Assembly (NCBI RefSeq): GCF_009601505.1
Contig: NZ_WITC01000124.1
Span: 62,001-126,000, forward strand
From: Sinorhizobium terangae
Lineage (GTDB): Bacteria; Pseudomonadota; Alphaproteobacteria; Rhizobiales; Rhizobiaceae
Length of the DNA stretch: 64,000 bases
Reading direction: 5' to 3'
In this document: piece by piece, positions 46,377 through 54,610 of the stretch
Layout: every line of letters begins with the position of its first letter
Numbering within the stretch: position 1 is the stretch's first letter
Translations under genes and position numbers: made by a program
Notes under the pieces: model-generated
What the model saw: only the letters and a program-made list of their open reading frames with translations
Databases searched by the model: none
What the model was told of the DNA's origin: nothing

Positions 46377-46825
46377 CCCTCGATCCCTTCACGTCCGCGT
46401 ACCACCATCATGGTTCCCGTCATCGAGGCGATCAGCTTTGCCGGCCCGTCCGGCCGGATGGCATAGGCCCGTCCGTCCGAAACGATGATCGTCGTGCCAG
46501 GCTTCGTCACCTCGCCGCGGAAAAGGAAGCGGTCGCCGCGGCCAGGCGAAAGCAGGTTCACCTTGAACTCGATGGTCAGCAGCGACGCGTCGGGGTCGAT
46601 CACGGAATAGGCGGCATAGGTGCCGGCGGCATCGAGCGCGGCGGAAATCACGCCGGCATGCAGCAGGCCGTGCTGCTGCGTCAGCTTGGGATCGAAGGGC
46701 AGCTCGATCTCGACCGTGCCCGGTTCGATGCGCGTCAGCTCCGCGCCGATGGTGTGCATGGCCGCCTGGCGGTCGAAGCTTTCCCGGATGCGGGCGTGAA
46801 AATCATGCGGCTCGTCGTCGATCAA
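46373..46825 (-). CDS. PaaI-family hotdog thioesterase
   Basis: 150 residues from a TTG at 46825 (upstream AAAGG); an ATG at 46882 would add 19 residues without family likeness. The hotdog fold shows QQHGLLHAGVISAALDAAGTYAAYSV, with the family His-Gly segment and acidic helix, then LLTIEFKVNLLSPG. It hydrolyses acyl- or phenylacetyl-CoA type thioesters. It overlaps mtnN by 4 bp, so the two are translated together. Confidence 0.85.
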   Translation of the reverse strand: MIDDEPHDFHARIRESFDRQAAMHTIGAELTRIEPGTVEIELPFDPKLTQQHGLLHAGVISAALDAAGTYAAYSVIDPDASLLTIEFKVNLLSPGRGDRFLFRGEVTKPGTTIIVSDGRAYAIRPDGPAKLIASMTGTMMVVRGREGIEG

Positions 46826-47034
46826 TAGAAAAGGCCTTTCCGAGGGCGGGGCCGAGCGCCCGCTTCGGGCCGACAGTGGCATGCGAGTGGAGGCAGGACA
46901 AGCGCGGGCGAGGTGGAAAATCGCCACGCTCGGACGCCACCGGGCCCGATACGCGGTACACGAACCACATCCGGGGCGAAATATGCGCCGATTGGAGTGC
47001 GCGCTTGCTTTCGCGAACCCCGCCTGATCCTTAT

Positions 47035-47598
47035 ATGTCTACGATGAGGAACTTCAGACGCATTGAAATCCGACCGGCCGAGCCCGACGATGTCCTGATG
47101 ATGGCATCGGTGCTCGTCGAAACCTGGCGGTCGACGTTTCGGGGCATCATCTCCGACGCGTATCTCGATGCGATGACGGTCGAGGATCACGCGATCCGGC
47201 ATGCGCGGCGAATGCGTGCCGCGGCCGCTTTCCATTTGGTCGCTGCCGATATGACCTCGAAGAAGGTAATCGGTCTGGCGAGTTACGGGCGAGCACGGGG
47301 AATGCCACCGGCCTTCGATCGCGAACTCTACACGCTCTACCTGCTGGAGGAGTTCCAGGGCGCCGGCATCGGCTCCGCGCTGGTACGCACGATTGCGCGG
47401 CATTGCCGGGACACGGGCGCCTCGTCGCTTTTTGCCTGGGTGCTGGCGGGCAATCCAAACCGCGCGTTTTATGAACGGCTCGGTGCGCGTGTCGTCGGGC
47501 GAGGGCGCGTCAGCGTCGGCGGTGAAAGTTATGATCAGGTCGCCTATCGCTGGGACGATCTCGCGACGCTTTCAGGCGTCGGATATGCCGCGATGTGA
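47035..47598 (+). CDS. GNAT-family N-acetyltransferase
   Basis: 187 residues from the ATG at 47035. The acetyl-CoA binding motif A reads LYLLEEFQGAGIGSALVRTIA, with motif B NPNRAFYERLGARVVG. The N-terminal EIRPAEPDDVLMMASVLVETWRSTFRGIISDAYLD is typical of the RimI/YhhY-like branch. The substrate cannot be told. It is divergent from the PaaI gene and convergent with the DUF1513 gene (15-bp gap). Confidence 0.9.
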   Translation: MSTMRNFRRIEIRPAEPDDVLMMASVLVETWRSTFRGIISDAYLDAMTVEDHAIRHARRMRAAAAFHLVAADMTSKKVIGLASYGRARGMPPAFDRELYTLYLLEEFQGAGIGSALVRTIARHCRDTGASSLFAWVLAGNPNRAFYERLGARVVGRGRVSVGGESYDQVAYRWDDLATLSGVGYAAM

Positions 47599-47612
47599 CC
47601 TAGTCTCCACCT

Positions 47613-48926
47613 CTACCCCAACCTGACGATATGCTGGTCCCAGGCAACGGCGCTTTTGCGGTCGTTGAAGTGGCCATCATAGGAGGAGACGGCGAAGCCG
47701 TGTTCGGCCGCGGCGACGCCTGCGGCCTCCGCGATGAACTCCTCATTCAAGACGGCGCCTGTGCGCGCATCGACCGTGACGGCGACGTTCCCCTTCGGCG
47801 ATGTCAGTCCGACGAGCCCTTCGCGACGGTTGACGGCGATGGCGCCGACATAGTTGGCGAGCGCCTCGGTCGTTCGCTCGGGAAGGGGGATAAAGGCAAG
47901 GTTCTCACCTCGCGAGAAATGGCCGACGAGTGGGGGCAGGTCGTTGCGCGGCCCTTCGTATTGGCAGGCGAACCAGATCTTTCCGTCGGTTCCGATGTCC
48001 ACATGCCGCGTTGATAGCCGGCTAAGCTCCCTCGGCAGCACATGCTTTTCGATGAGCGCCCCCGTGACTGTGTCGACCAGTGTCAGGCTCGGCTCCATAT
48101 GGTCGAGATTGAGCTTGGTGCGGCCGAAGTCCGGATGGGTCTCGATGCCGCCATTGGCGATCGCGAGCGTCCGCCGGTCGGCCGCAAGAGTCATGTCATG
48201 CGGCCCGATGCCGTAGGTCGGAAATTCGCCGATCCGGGCAAATCCCCTCGTGCCGTCGTAAATACCGATCATGCCGCGATTGGCGGAAAAGTCGTTCTCG
48301 GTCGCATAGAGCAAGCGGCCATCGGCGGAGAAACAGCCGTGGCCGAAGAAGTGTCGGCCTTCAGCGGCTGTAATCACGACGGGTTCGGCGGCACCATCGG
48401 TCGAAAGGACCATCGCATAGGTGCCAGGCCGGCGGGCAAAGGCGACGGCGCGCCGGCTTTCCGGGGAGAAGGCCATGCCATGCGCCCGCGCCGGCAGCAG
48501 CGTCCGGTCGATGATCTGGCCCTCGTCCGTCAGGGTCGCGACGCCGTAGCTTCCGTCCGGCGCCATGAAGGCCGAGGCGAAGACGGCGTCGGTTCTTTCA
48601 AGCGCGAAAGCGCTACGCGGGGTAAGCGTCGCCAGCCAGGCGGCGCCCGCCATTTTGACGAAGCTGCGTCGATCGATGAGGTTCCGGGTATTGATATGAT
48701 TTTGCTGGCGGAGGCGCTTTCCCGTGGCAAGCCCCTCCCCAGCCCCTCCCGACAAGGGCGAGGGGCTCGCCTCCGTGACCCGCTCAATCCCAGCTCCGAC
48801 GTCCGAATGCCCGGGAATGTTGAGATTGAACGAAGCCGGCGCAGCGTCGTAAGTCCCTCCTCCTTGTGGGGAGGGGTTGGGGAGGGGTTGTGCGGGAAAA
48901 GTCCGGGAAGAGTGCGCCATCGTCAC
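47613..48926 (-). CDS. DUF1513 beta-propeller-like periplasmic protein, with repeat-derived N-terminus
   Basis: 437 residues from the GTG at 48926, which overlaps the corA stop (GTGA). From about residue 82, NLIDRRSFVKMAGAAWLATLTPRSAFA is a twin-arginine signal. After it come propeller-like repeats with GHGCFSADGRLLYATEND and GIGPHDMTL. DUF1513 genes typically end imelysin/di-heme iron loci, and here the gene closes such a run. Residues about 10-65 are a translated RIME-like element (PLPNPSPQGGG, SPSPLSGGAGEGL). They push the Tat signal far from the N-terminus, so either translation starts at an unusual internal codon or export is affected. The stop is at 47613. Confidence 0.85.
   Translation of the reverse strand: MTMAHSSRTFPAQPLPNPSPQGGGTYDAAPASFNLNIPGHSDVGAGIERVTEASPSPLSGGAGEGLATGKRLRQQNHINTRNLIDRRSFVKMAGAAWLATLTPRSAFALERTDAVFASAFMAPDGSYGVATLTDEGQIIDRTLLPARAHGMAFSPESRRAVAFARRPGTYAMVLSTDGAAEPVVITAAEGRHFFGHGCFSADGRLLYATENDFSANRGMIGIYDGTRGFARIGEFPTYGIGPHDMTLAADRRTLAIANGGIETHPDFGRTKLNLDHMEPSLTLVDTVTGALIEKHVLPRELSRLSTRHVDIGTDGKIWFACQYEGPRNDLPPLVGHFSRGENLAFIPLPERTTEALANYVGAIAVNRREGLVGLTSPKGNVAVTVDARTGAVLNEEFIAEAAGVAAAEHGFAVSSYDGHFNDRKSAVAWDQHIVRLG
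48730..48896. repeat. RIME-like element inside the DUF1513 coding start
   Basis: Palindrome AGCCCCTCCCCAGCCCCTCC through GACAAGGGCGAGGGGCT at one end, and CCTCCTTGTGGGGAGGGG with TTGGGGAGGGG at the other, in inverted arrangement. Same architecture as 7640-7826. The whole element is an open frame in the DUF1513 gene. Confidence 0.8.
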
Positions 48927-49912
48927 AGCCACCCTCTCTGTTTGAAATAGAGATAGGGCAACAGCGCCGAAAGCACCATCATGCCGAGAGCATAGGGATA
49001 GCCGAGGTCCCAGAACAGTTCCGGCATCGACTGAAAGTTCATGCCGTAGATCGAGGCGACCAGCGTCGGCGGCAGGAACACGACCGCTGCCACCGAGAAG
49101 ATCTTGATGATCTGGTTCTGTTCGAGATTGATGAGGCCGAGCGTCGCGTCGAGCAGGAAATTGATCTTGTTCGACAGGAACAGCGCGTGATCGCCGAGCG
49201 AGGTTGCGTCGCGCTGGATCAGCTTGATCCGCTGCCGGCTCTCCTTGGCTGCCTTGCGCTGTCCGTTGCCCTCGATCGCCACGTGGTAGGCGACGAGCCT
49301 GCCGACGCTCACCAGACTTTCACGAATGATCGTCAAGAGGTCACCCTTCTGGCCGATCTGCTCGATCAGCGACTGCAGGTTGCGCGTCTTCTTGGTGGCG
49401 TTGGCGTGCGACTTACGGAAAACTTCGCGCGAAATCGCATCGACCTCGTTGCCGGCGCGCTCCAGCGCATCCGCCGTGCGGTCGATCATCGCCTCGAGAA
49501 GCCCCAGCATCACCAGTTCCCCGGTTTCGCACGCCGCCCCGTTCGGCCTCTGGATGCGGGTCGCATAGACCTGGAACGGCTTCGGATCGGCGTGGCGCAC
49601 CGTGACGAGACTCGGTCCCTTGAGAATGAACGTCACCGGCACTTTTGCCGGATTGTCGCTGTCGATTTTCGCCACGGCGGTCATCGTCATGAACTCGGCG
49701 CCGTCCTCCTGGTAGAGGCGGTCGGAAAGCTCGATTTCCTGCATCTCGTCCCGTGTCGGGATGGCGATCGCCAGCCTCTCTTCGACCAGCCGGGTTTCCT
49801 CGGCGGAAGGACTGAAGAGGTCGAACCAGATCACCGGTACCTGGGATGCCAGGCCGTTGAGGAGGTCGACGGGCGCGAGATGGTTGTTCTGGCCTTTGTA
49901 GATGCGCAGCAT
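48923..49912 (-). CDS. corA: CorA-family divalent metal ion transporter
   Basis: 329 residues from the ATG at 49912, which has GGAG 7 bases upstream; ATGs at 49924 and 49936 are also in frame. A large cytosolic alpha/beta domain and long stalk helix (1-265) precede two C-terminal transmembrane helices. The signature YGMNF lies between them (about residue 290). The protein takes up magnesium or another divalent ion as a pentamer. It sits between the di-heme/imelysin genes and DUF1513 of the iron run and overlaps DUF1513 by 4 bp. Whether it moves iron-related metals here is unknown. Confidence 0.93.
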   Translation of the reverse strand: MLRIYKGQNNHLAPVDLLNGLASQVPVIWFDLFSPSAEETRLVEERLAIAIPTRDEMQEIELSDRLYQEDGAEFMTMTAVAKIDSDNPAKVPVTFILKGPSLVTVRHADPKPFQVYATRIQRPNGAACETGELVMLGLLEAMIDRTADALERAGNEVDAISREVFRKSHANATKKTRNLQSLIEQIGQKGDLLTIIRESLVSVGRLVAYHVAIEGNGQRKAAKESRQRIKLIQRDATSLGDHALFLSNKINFLLDATLGLINLEQNQIIKIFSVAAVVFLPPTLVASIYGMNFQSMPELFWDLGYPYALGMMVLSALLPYLYFKQRGWL

Positions 49913-50143
49913 TTGGGGCTCCATGGGGCGAGTCATCCGACCGCCCGGAGCCCTGATCAATCAGGATCGGACGGCCGTGAGCGTGAAGGCTCGACTTCGA
50001 CTGTCGGGGTTCATTCCGGTTGATCCTTGCTAGGTGAAACATGCCCGCGACAGCGGACACGACTTGCGCTTTGCGCCCAAAAGAGCGGCTTGTCAACCGC
50101 TGGCCGGCGGGGCCCCTTCACGTTGCCGTGTCAACGTGCAATG

Positions 50144-51271
50144 TCAATCGCCGTCGGCAAAGGAAAAGCCGGCGCCAAGGCCGATGGCGCCCCCGAATTC
50201 GCGATTGAAGCGATCGAGGAGATCAGCGGTGTTGAGCGCGATGAAGTCGAGCGTGGCACGCTGGTTCTCGTCCGCAAGCGCCGCGTCGATCGGTCCCTCG
50301 ATGCGGTCCGCGGCGCGGATCAGCGCCTTGAAGAGGAAATTGATCGAACCGGCGATCGAGCGGCTGTCGGCTGGAAGCAGGCTCTCCATGCCGGCCGTAT
50401 CGAAGAGCATCTGCAGGGCCCGCAGATTCGCGGAAATGGCGGCCATCGTATTGACTGAGCGCCAGTAGATGGCGAGCCTTGGACGGCCCTTGTCGGGCTT
50501 TCCATCGAGCGTGCCGGTGTAAAAGGGCCGCAGCCGCTGGTCCTTCACCATCTCGACGCTGTGGACGAGAATGCCGAGGAGCTCGGTTGCGGCCTCCCTG
50601 CTGTCGCGGAAGAGCGGATTGTCGGGACCGGGCTTCTTCCAGGCGGCCTGGATTCCATCCGGCCTTTCCCATTCGGTGAGGAGCTCGCCCGCGATCGCCT
50701 TCAGGTTCTCCGATATCGCGACGCCGTAACGGCAGCGAAAGGCGCCGTCCTTCCCGGCAAGCGTTTCTGCCCCGGTGCCGTAGAGTACGTATTCGAGCGC
50801 GCCGAGGCCTTGGACAGCGACGCTTTTTTTCTTGAGGCTTTCTACCTGCGTTGCGCTTTCGTCTTCTTTCGCAAGAATCGCCTGTACCTGCTTGAGGCCG
50901 GTGCTCTTGCGGTCGGGATAAAACAGGAAGCGCTCGAAGCGGTTCTGTTCGAGGGCCGGGCCGAGGCGGATGATCTCGATCGCCGACCATCTCCGCACGA
51001 CGCCCGAAAAGGCCGAGCGGGCAGCCTCGAGCGCCGCTGCCGAGGGCGCCTCGCAAAGCGCGGCGCTCGTTTCCGCAAGGCCGACCGTCGCTTCCGCGAG
51101 ACCGCGATAGCCGGGGATGATGAAGCCGTCCACGGCTTTTGCCATGACGCCCGGCACGGCGGCCTCGTCGACGACGCGCGGCGACAGCGCTCCACCTTCT
51201 TGCGCGGCCGTCGGGATGGCGGTGGCCGCAAACAGGAGGACGGCCAGTGTTAGGGGAAGGCTCGGGCGCAT
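50144..51271 (-). CDS. Imelysin-family (M75) periplasmic protein, second copy
   Basis: 375 residues with a signal peptide (1-23, PTAAQ-E). It shares the all-helical imelysin fold with the gene at 53169, for example GLGALEYVLYGTGAETLAG, which replaces the GxHxxE motif with Gly-Leu-Gly-Ala-Leu-Glu: the His is lost and the Glu kept. The ATG overlaps the di-heme gene stop by one base (TGATG). This family, also called iron-regulated protein A or EfeO-like, is linked to periplasmic iron handling rather than proven proteolysis. It is the third gene of the leftward run. Confidence 0.88.
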   Translation of the reverse strand: MRPSLPLTLAVLLFAATAIPTAAQEGGALSPRVVDEAAVPGVMAKAVDGFIIPGYRGLAEATVGLAETSAALCEAPSAAALEAARSAFSGVVRRWSAIEIIRLGPALEQNRFERFLFYPDRKSTGLKQVQAILAKEDESATQVESLKKKSVAVQGLGALEYVLYGTGAETLAGKDGAFRCRYGVAISENLKAIAGELLTEWERPDGIQAAWKKPGPDNPLFRDSREAATELLGILVHSVEMVKDQRLRPFYTGTLDGKPDKGRPRLAIYWRSVNTMAAISANLRALQMLFDTAGMESLLPADSRSIAGSINFLFKALIRAADRIEGPIDAALADENQRATLDFIALNTADLLDRFNREFGGAIGLGAGFSFADGD

Positions 51272-53121
51272 CAGAGTGACTCCAGGAATGTGATCAGGGC
51301 TTTTCGGTCGTCCTTCGGCAGGGCGGCAAAGGCGTTGCGAGCCTTTTCCGCCTCACCGCCGTGCCAAAGGACGGCCTCGGTAAGGTTACGGGCGCGGCCA
51401 TCGTGAAGGAAGAAGGTGTGGCCGCTGACGGTTTGCGTCAGTCCGATCCCCCAGAGCGGCGGCGTGCGCCACTCTCGGCCATTGGCGACGCCGACTTGTT
51501 GGCCGTCTGCGAGACCTTCACCCATGTCGTGCAGCAGGAAATCCGAATAGGGCCAGATCAACTGGAACGCCTGCTCCTTGTGCGATGCATCGCGCCGGGT
51601 CACGAATTTCGGCGCATGGCAGGCCACGCAGCCGGATTCGTAGAAGAGCTGCTTGCCCCTCAAGGTTTCCGGAAAGCTTGCCTTTCGGCGGGCGGGCACG
51701 GCCAGGTTGGAGGCGTAGAAGGTGACCAGCCCAAGCACCGGATCGGGTGCTTCGACGGGGCCGAGCCGTTCCTGAACGCCGGTCGGAAGCGCCTGGCAGC
51801 CGGTCTGCGCCTCGGTGCAATCGCCATGGCTGCGATCGTTGTCGGGGTTGGATATGCCGATGTCGATGGCGAAGGCGTCGGCGGCTTGTTGTCGGAGCGT
51901 CGGGCTTTGGGCCTTCCAGCCGAAGCGGCCAAGCGTTACGGTTCCGGTTTTGGCATCGCGGACCAGCGCGGGCCGCCCGCTGATGCCGTCCCCGTCGCGG
52001 TCCTCCGGATCTGCGCGCGCGAAAATGTCGGCCTCGTGGATCGCCTCGATCAGGCCGAGACCGATCATCGGGGAGGCGACGCGCGGCGAAAGCGTCGTTG
52101 TCGGATCGAGCGGGCCATAGCCGAGGCCGGCGACCGTGTAATGCGGCTTCCGCAGAAAAGCCGTCTCGCCGTCCGCAAGCCTCACCTGCTCTTCCGTATA
52201 CGTGATCGCTACGCGCCCTTCGGCTGCAAGCCCCGGCACGGCACTGTCCTGGAGTTGCGCACCGTAAACAGGATCGGGAAAATTGAGCGCGGCATGGGCG
52301 GCGACCATCTCCCGTTCGGCGTCATCGCGCGGCGCACGCGCAAAGCGATAGAACATCGATGTTGAGTCGGACGCGCCTACCGGCGGTCGGCCGCGTCCGT
52401 CGCGGAGATGACAGCTCTCGCAGGAGCGGGCGTTGTAGAGCGGGCCGAGCCCGTCGGAGGCTTGCGTGGAGGAGGGCGCCGAAACCCAGAGCTTCTCGAA
52501 GAGCGCCTTGCCGAGCTTGAAGTTCTGCTCGGCCTCGAAGGGAAGGTTCGCCGAAAACTGGGAGAAGACTTGCCGGTCGACCGGCGCGATTGTCGTCGCG
52601 GCGCCGGCGGAAAGGGCCTCGAACTGTTCGGCCTTGAAGAAATCCGTCGTTGGTCGGGTGACGGTCAGCACGCGTTCGCGGTCGTGCTCGGAAAGGTCCT
52701 GGCGTGCAGGGCGAGGCGAGGTTTGGTTGTCTGCGACCTGTCCGGCGCTGCACCCCCCTCTGCCCTGCCGGGCATCTCCCCCACAAGGGGGGAGATCGGC
52801 AGGGGGCGATGCCCCGCTCAAGCTATTAACCTGCGCATACGCCGTTGAATTCTGCGCGTGTGCCTTTGAACGCAATTCCGACCTCTGCGCGGTTATTACC
52901 GGGCAAGGCTTTGCTTCCGGCCAATCTCCCCCCTTGTGGGGGAGATGCCCGGCAGCGCAGAGGGGGGTATCGACGCCGCCTATCCCGATTTCAGCCTTTG
53001 GTATCCCTTGGGGTTCCGCTTTGACGACGAGGCCGGGACCGTCGCCCGTCGCCGCTGCTGTTGCGGTGATGCTGATGAGCGCGGCGATGGGCAGCCCGAA
53101 GAGGCGGGAGGTCACATGCAT
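51271..53121 (-). CDS. Di-heme c-type cytochrome oxidoreductase (DUF1111) with in-frame repeat insertion
   Basis: 616 residues from the ATG at 53121. A signal-like N-terminus (1-25) is followed by a repeat-derived stretch (about 52-123, see 52753-52967). The conserved part starts near DFFKAEQFEALSAGAAT. Two CxxCH heme sites are present: CESCH and CVACH. Other family motifs are LPTGVQERLG and HTFFLHDGRARNLTEAVLWHGGEAE. DUF1111 proteins are periplasmic, often between imelysin genes, and may oxidise ferrous iron for uptake or dispose of electrons. The gene lies 47 bp behind imelysin 1 and overlaps imelysin 2 by one base. Confidence 0.9.
   Translation of the reverse strand: MHVTSRLFGLPIAALISITATAAATGDGPGLVVKAEPQGIPKAEIGIGGVDTPLCAAGHLPHKGGDWPEAKPCPVITAQRSELRSKAHAQNSTAYAQVNSLSGASPPADLPPCGGDARQGRGGCSAGQVADNQTSPRPARQDLSEHDRERVLTVTRPTTDFFKAEQFEALSAGAATTIAPVDRQVFSQFSANLPFEAEQNFKLGKALFEKLWVSAPSSTQASDGLGPLYNARSCESCHLRDGRGRPPVGASDSTSMFYRFARAPRDDAEREMVAAHAALNFPDPVYGAQLQDSAVPGLAAEGRVAITYTEEQVRLADGETAFLRKPHYTVAGLGYGPLDPTTTLSPRVASPMIGLGLIEAIHEADIFARADPEDRDGDGISGRPALVRDAKTGTVTLGRFGWKAQSPTLRQQAADAFAIDIGISNPDNDRSHGDCTEAQTGCQALPTGVQERLGPVEAPDPVLGLVTFYASNLAVPARRKASFPETLRGKQLFYESGCVACHAPKFVTRRDASHKEQAFQLIWPYSDFLLHDMGEGLADGQQVGVANGREWRTPPLWGIGLTQTVSGHTFFLHDGRARNLTEAVLWHGGEAEKARNAFAALPKDDRKALITFLESL
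52753..52967. repeat. RIME-type inverted repeat inside the di-heme gene
   Basis: The left end reads CCCCCCTCTGCCCTGCCGGG then CATCTCCCCCACAAGGGGGG. The right end carries the same about 44 bases in reverse orientation with few differences. They enclose about 115 bases, and the whole is open in the di-heme frame (residues about 52-123). Confidence 0.85.
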
Positions 53122-53168
53122 TGGACTTGGGCCGGGCCGCACCTTTTCGGAGCGGCCCGCCTTTCGGC

Positions 53169-54449
53169 TCATTGGAAGACGGCGCTAGGATTATCCAGGC
53201 TGTCGGAACCTTCAAGCTCGATCGTGCCGAGATCGAGCGAGGCGATGACGCGTTCGACGGTCTTCGCCTGTGCGATCAGGCCGTCGATCGCGGCCTGGAC
53301 GGTGGCGTTACCCTCCGCATTGCCTTCGCCGATCATCTGGTCATAGGCCTCGACCGTTTCGGCGCGCTTAGCCATCGCCTGCATCTTTTCGACCGTGGCG
53401 GCAAGGTTGTCCTTCAGTTCCTTGTCCAGCGCCGCATCCTTCGCGGCAACGAGTTCGGAAATCGAGGGACCGGTGAGCTTCGTGCCGTCGACACGGGTAT
53501 ATTCGCCGGTATAGGCGGACTGGATGCCGATCGCGTCATGGAGATGCGAGTTGTGCGTGTTGTCCGAGAAGCAATCGTGCTCTTCTTCCGGATCATGCAG
53601 CAGCAGGCCGAGCTTCATGCGCTCGCCCGCGAGTTCCCCGTAGGAAAGCGAGCCTATGCCGGTGAGGATGGTGGCGAGGCCGGCCTTGGGATCGGCCTCC
53701 ACCGCCTTGGTGGCGGCGCCATCCGGCGTCCAGTTGGCGACCATTTCCTTGAGGTCGGAAACGAGCAGACTGGTGGCTGCCTTCAGGTAGGCGGCTCGGC
53801 GATCGCAGTTGCCGTTCGTGCAGGCCTTGGTATCGAAGTCGGTATAGGAGCGGTTGCCGGCGCCGGGGCCTGTGCCGTTCAGGTCCTGTCCCCAGAGCAG
53901 GAATTCGATCGCATGGTAGCCGGTCGCAACGTTCGCCTCGATGCCGCCTGCTTCCTGCAGCGTCCCGGACAGGAATTCCGGCGTGATGTTCGTCGCGTCG
54001 ACGTCATTGCCGTCGATCTTGATCGACTTGTTGGCGATCACATTGGCAACGAAAAGAGCGTTCTCGTCGCTTTCGGTGCCATAGCTCTGGTCGACATAGT
54101 CGATCAGACCTTCGTCGAGCGGCCAGGCGTTCACCTTGCCTTCCCACTCATCGACGATCGCGTTGCCGAAACGATAGACCTCGGTTTCCTGATAGGGGTT
54201 GCGCGCCTTGAGCCAGGCGTCACGCGCGGCCTTCAAGGTCTCTTCGCTCGGGCTTGCGATCAGCGCGTCAACCGCCTTGTCGAGGGCTTCGGCCGTCGTC
54301 AGGGCATCTTCGTATTTGGCGTGTGCAACGGCAGCATAGTGCTTGACCACCTGAGCGGCGTCGGTGGCGGCATTCGCCGGTTGCAAAGCCAGCGTAGACG
54401 TTGCCGTCATGAGCGCCAGCGCGGCGGCGCGGATGCAATTCTTGGTCAT
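53169..54449 (-). CDS. Imelysin-family (M75) iron-regulated periplasmic protein
   Basis: 426 residues. Signal peptide about 1-27 (QPANA-A). The family's GxHxxE motif is GYHAIEFLLWGQDLN (about residue 175), in a helical bundle with a duplicated half. A Cys-rich insertion (CTNGNC) and the HNSHLHDAIGIQSAYTGEY segment are typical of the IrpA/ICMP group. The family was first described as insulin-cleaving, but gene context points to iron uptake. It is first in the leftward run to the di-heme cytochrome and second imelysin. An Irr-box-like half site and a TTGACA lie upstream. Confidence 0.92.
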   Translation of the reverse strand: MTKNCIRAAALALMTATSTLALQPANAATDAAQVVKHYAAVAHAKYEDALTTAEALDKAVDALIASPSEETLKAARDAWLKARNPYQETEVYRFGNAIVDEWEGKVNAWPLDEGLIDYVDQSYGTESDENALFVANVIANKSIKIDGNDVDATNITPEFLSGTLQEAGGIEANVATGYHAIEFLLWGQDLNGTGPGAGNRSYTDFDTKACTNGNCDRRAAYLKAATSLLVSDLKEMVANWTPDGAATKAVEADPKAGLATILTGIGSLSYGELAGERMKLGLLLHDPEEEHDCFSDNTHNSHLHDAIGIQSAYTGEYTRVDGTKLTGPSISELVAAKDAALDKELKDNLAATVEKMQAMAKRAETVEAYDQMIGEGNAEGNATVQAAIDGLIAQAKTVERVIASLDLGTIELEGSDSLDNPSAVFQ

Positions 54450-54511
54450 GACCCTCTCCTTGGCTTGTTCCAGGGCCGAGCAGACGCCTCGAGACCCGTT
54501 GAAGCGGCTTT

Positions 54512-54566
54512 GTCATGGACCAAAAGTAAACTTGTGTCAAAGTGTATAGTTTAGAATATTTTCAAT
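54512..54566 (-). promoter_or_regulatory. Candidate iron-regulated promoter of the imelysin run
   Basis: On the minus strand TTGACA (54540-54535) is a good -35 hexamer, though the -10 17 bases on (CATGAC) is poor. Just upstream at 54550-54566 lies TTTAGAATATTTTCAAT (plus strand): one perfect half of the TTTAGAA-N3-TTCTAAA iron control element, with the other half degenerate. Confidence 0.35.
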
Positions 54567-54610
54567 CTTTTCCCGGCGCGGCGGCCGAAATGCCGGCCTG
54601 TTATCGGGCT

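Noticed and set aside
53121-54554. 477-codon plus-strand frame opposite the imelysin gene
   Set aside because: Antisense shadow: no family-like motifs, while the minus strand gives a clean imelysin with signal peptide.
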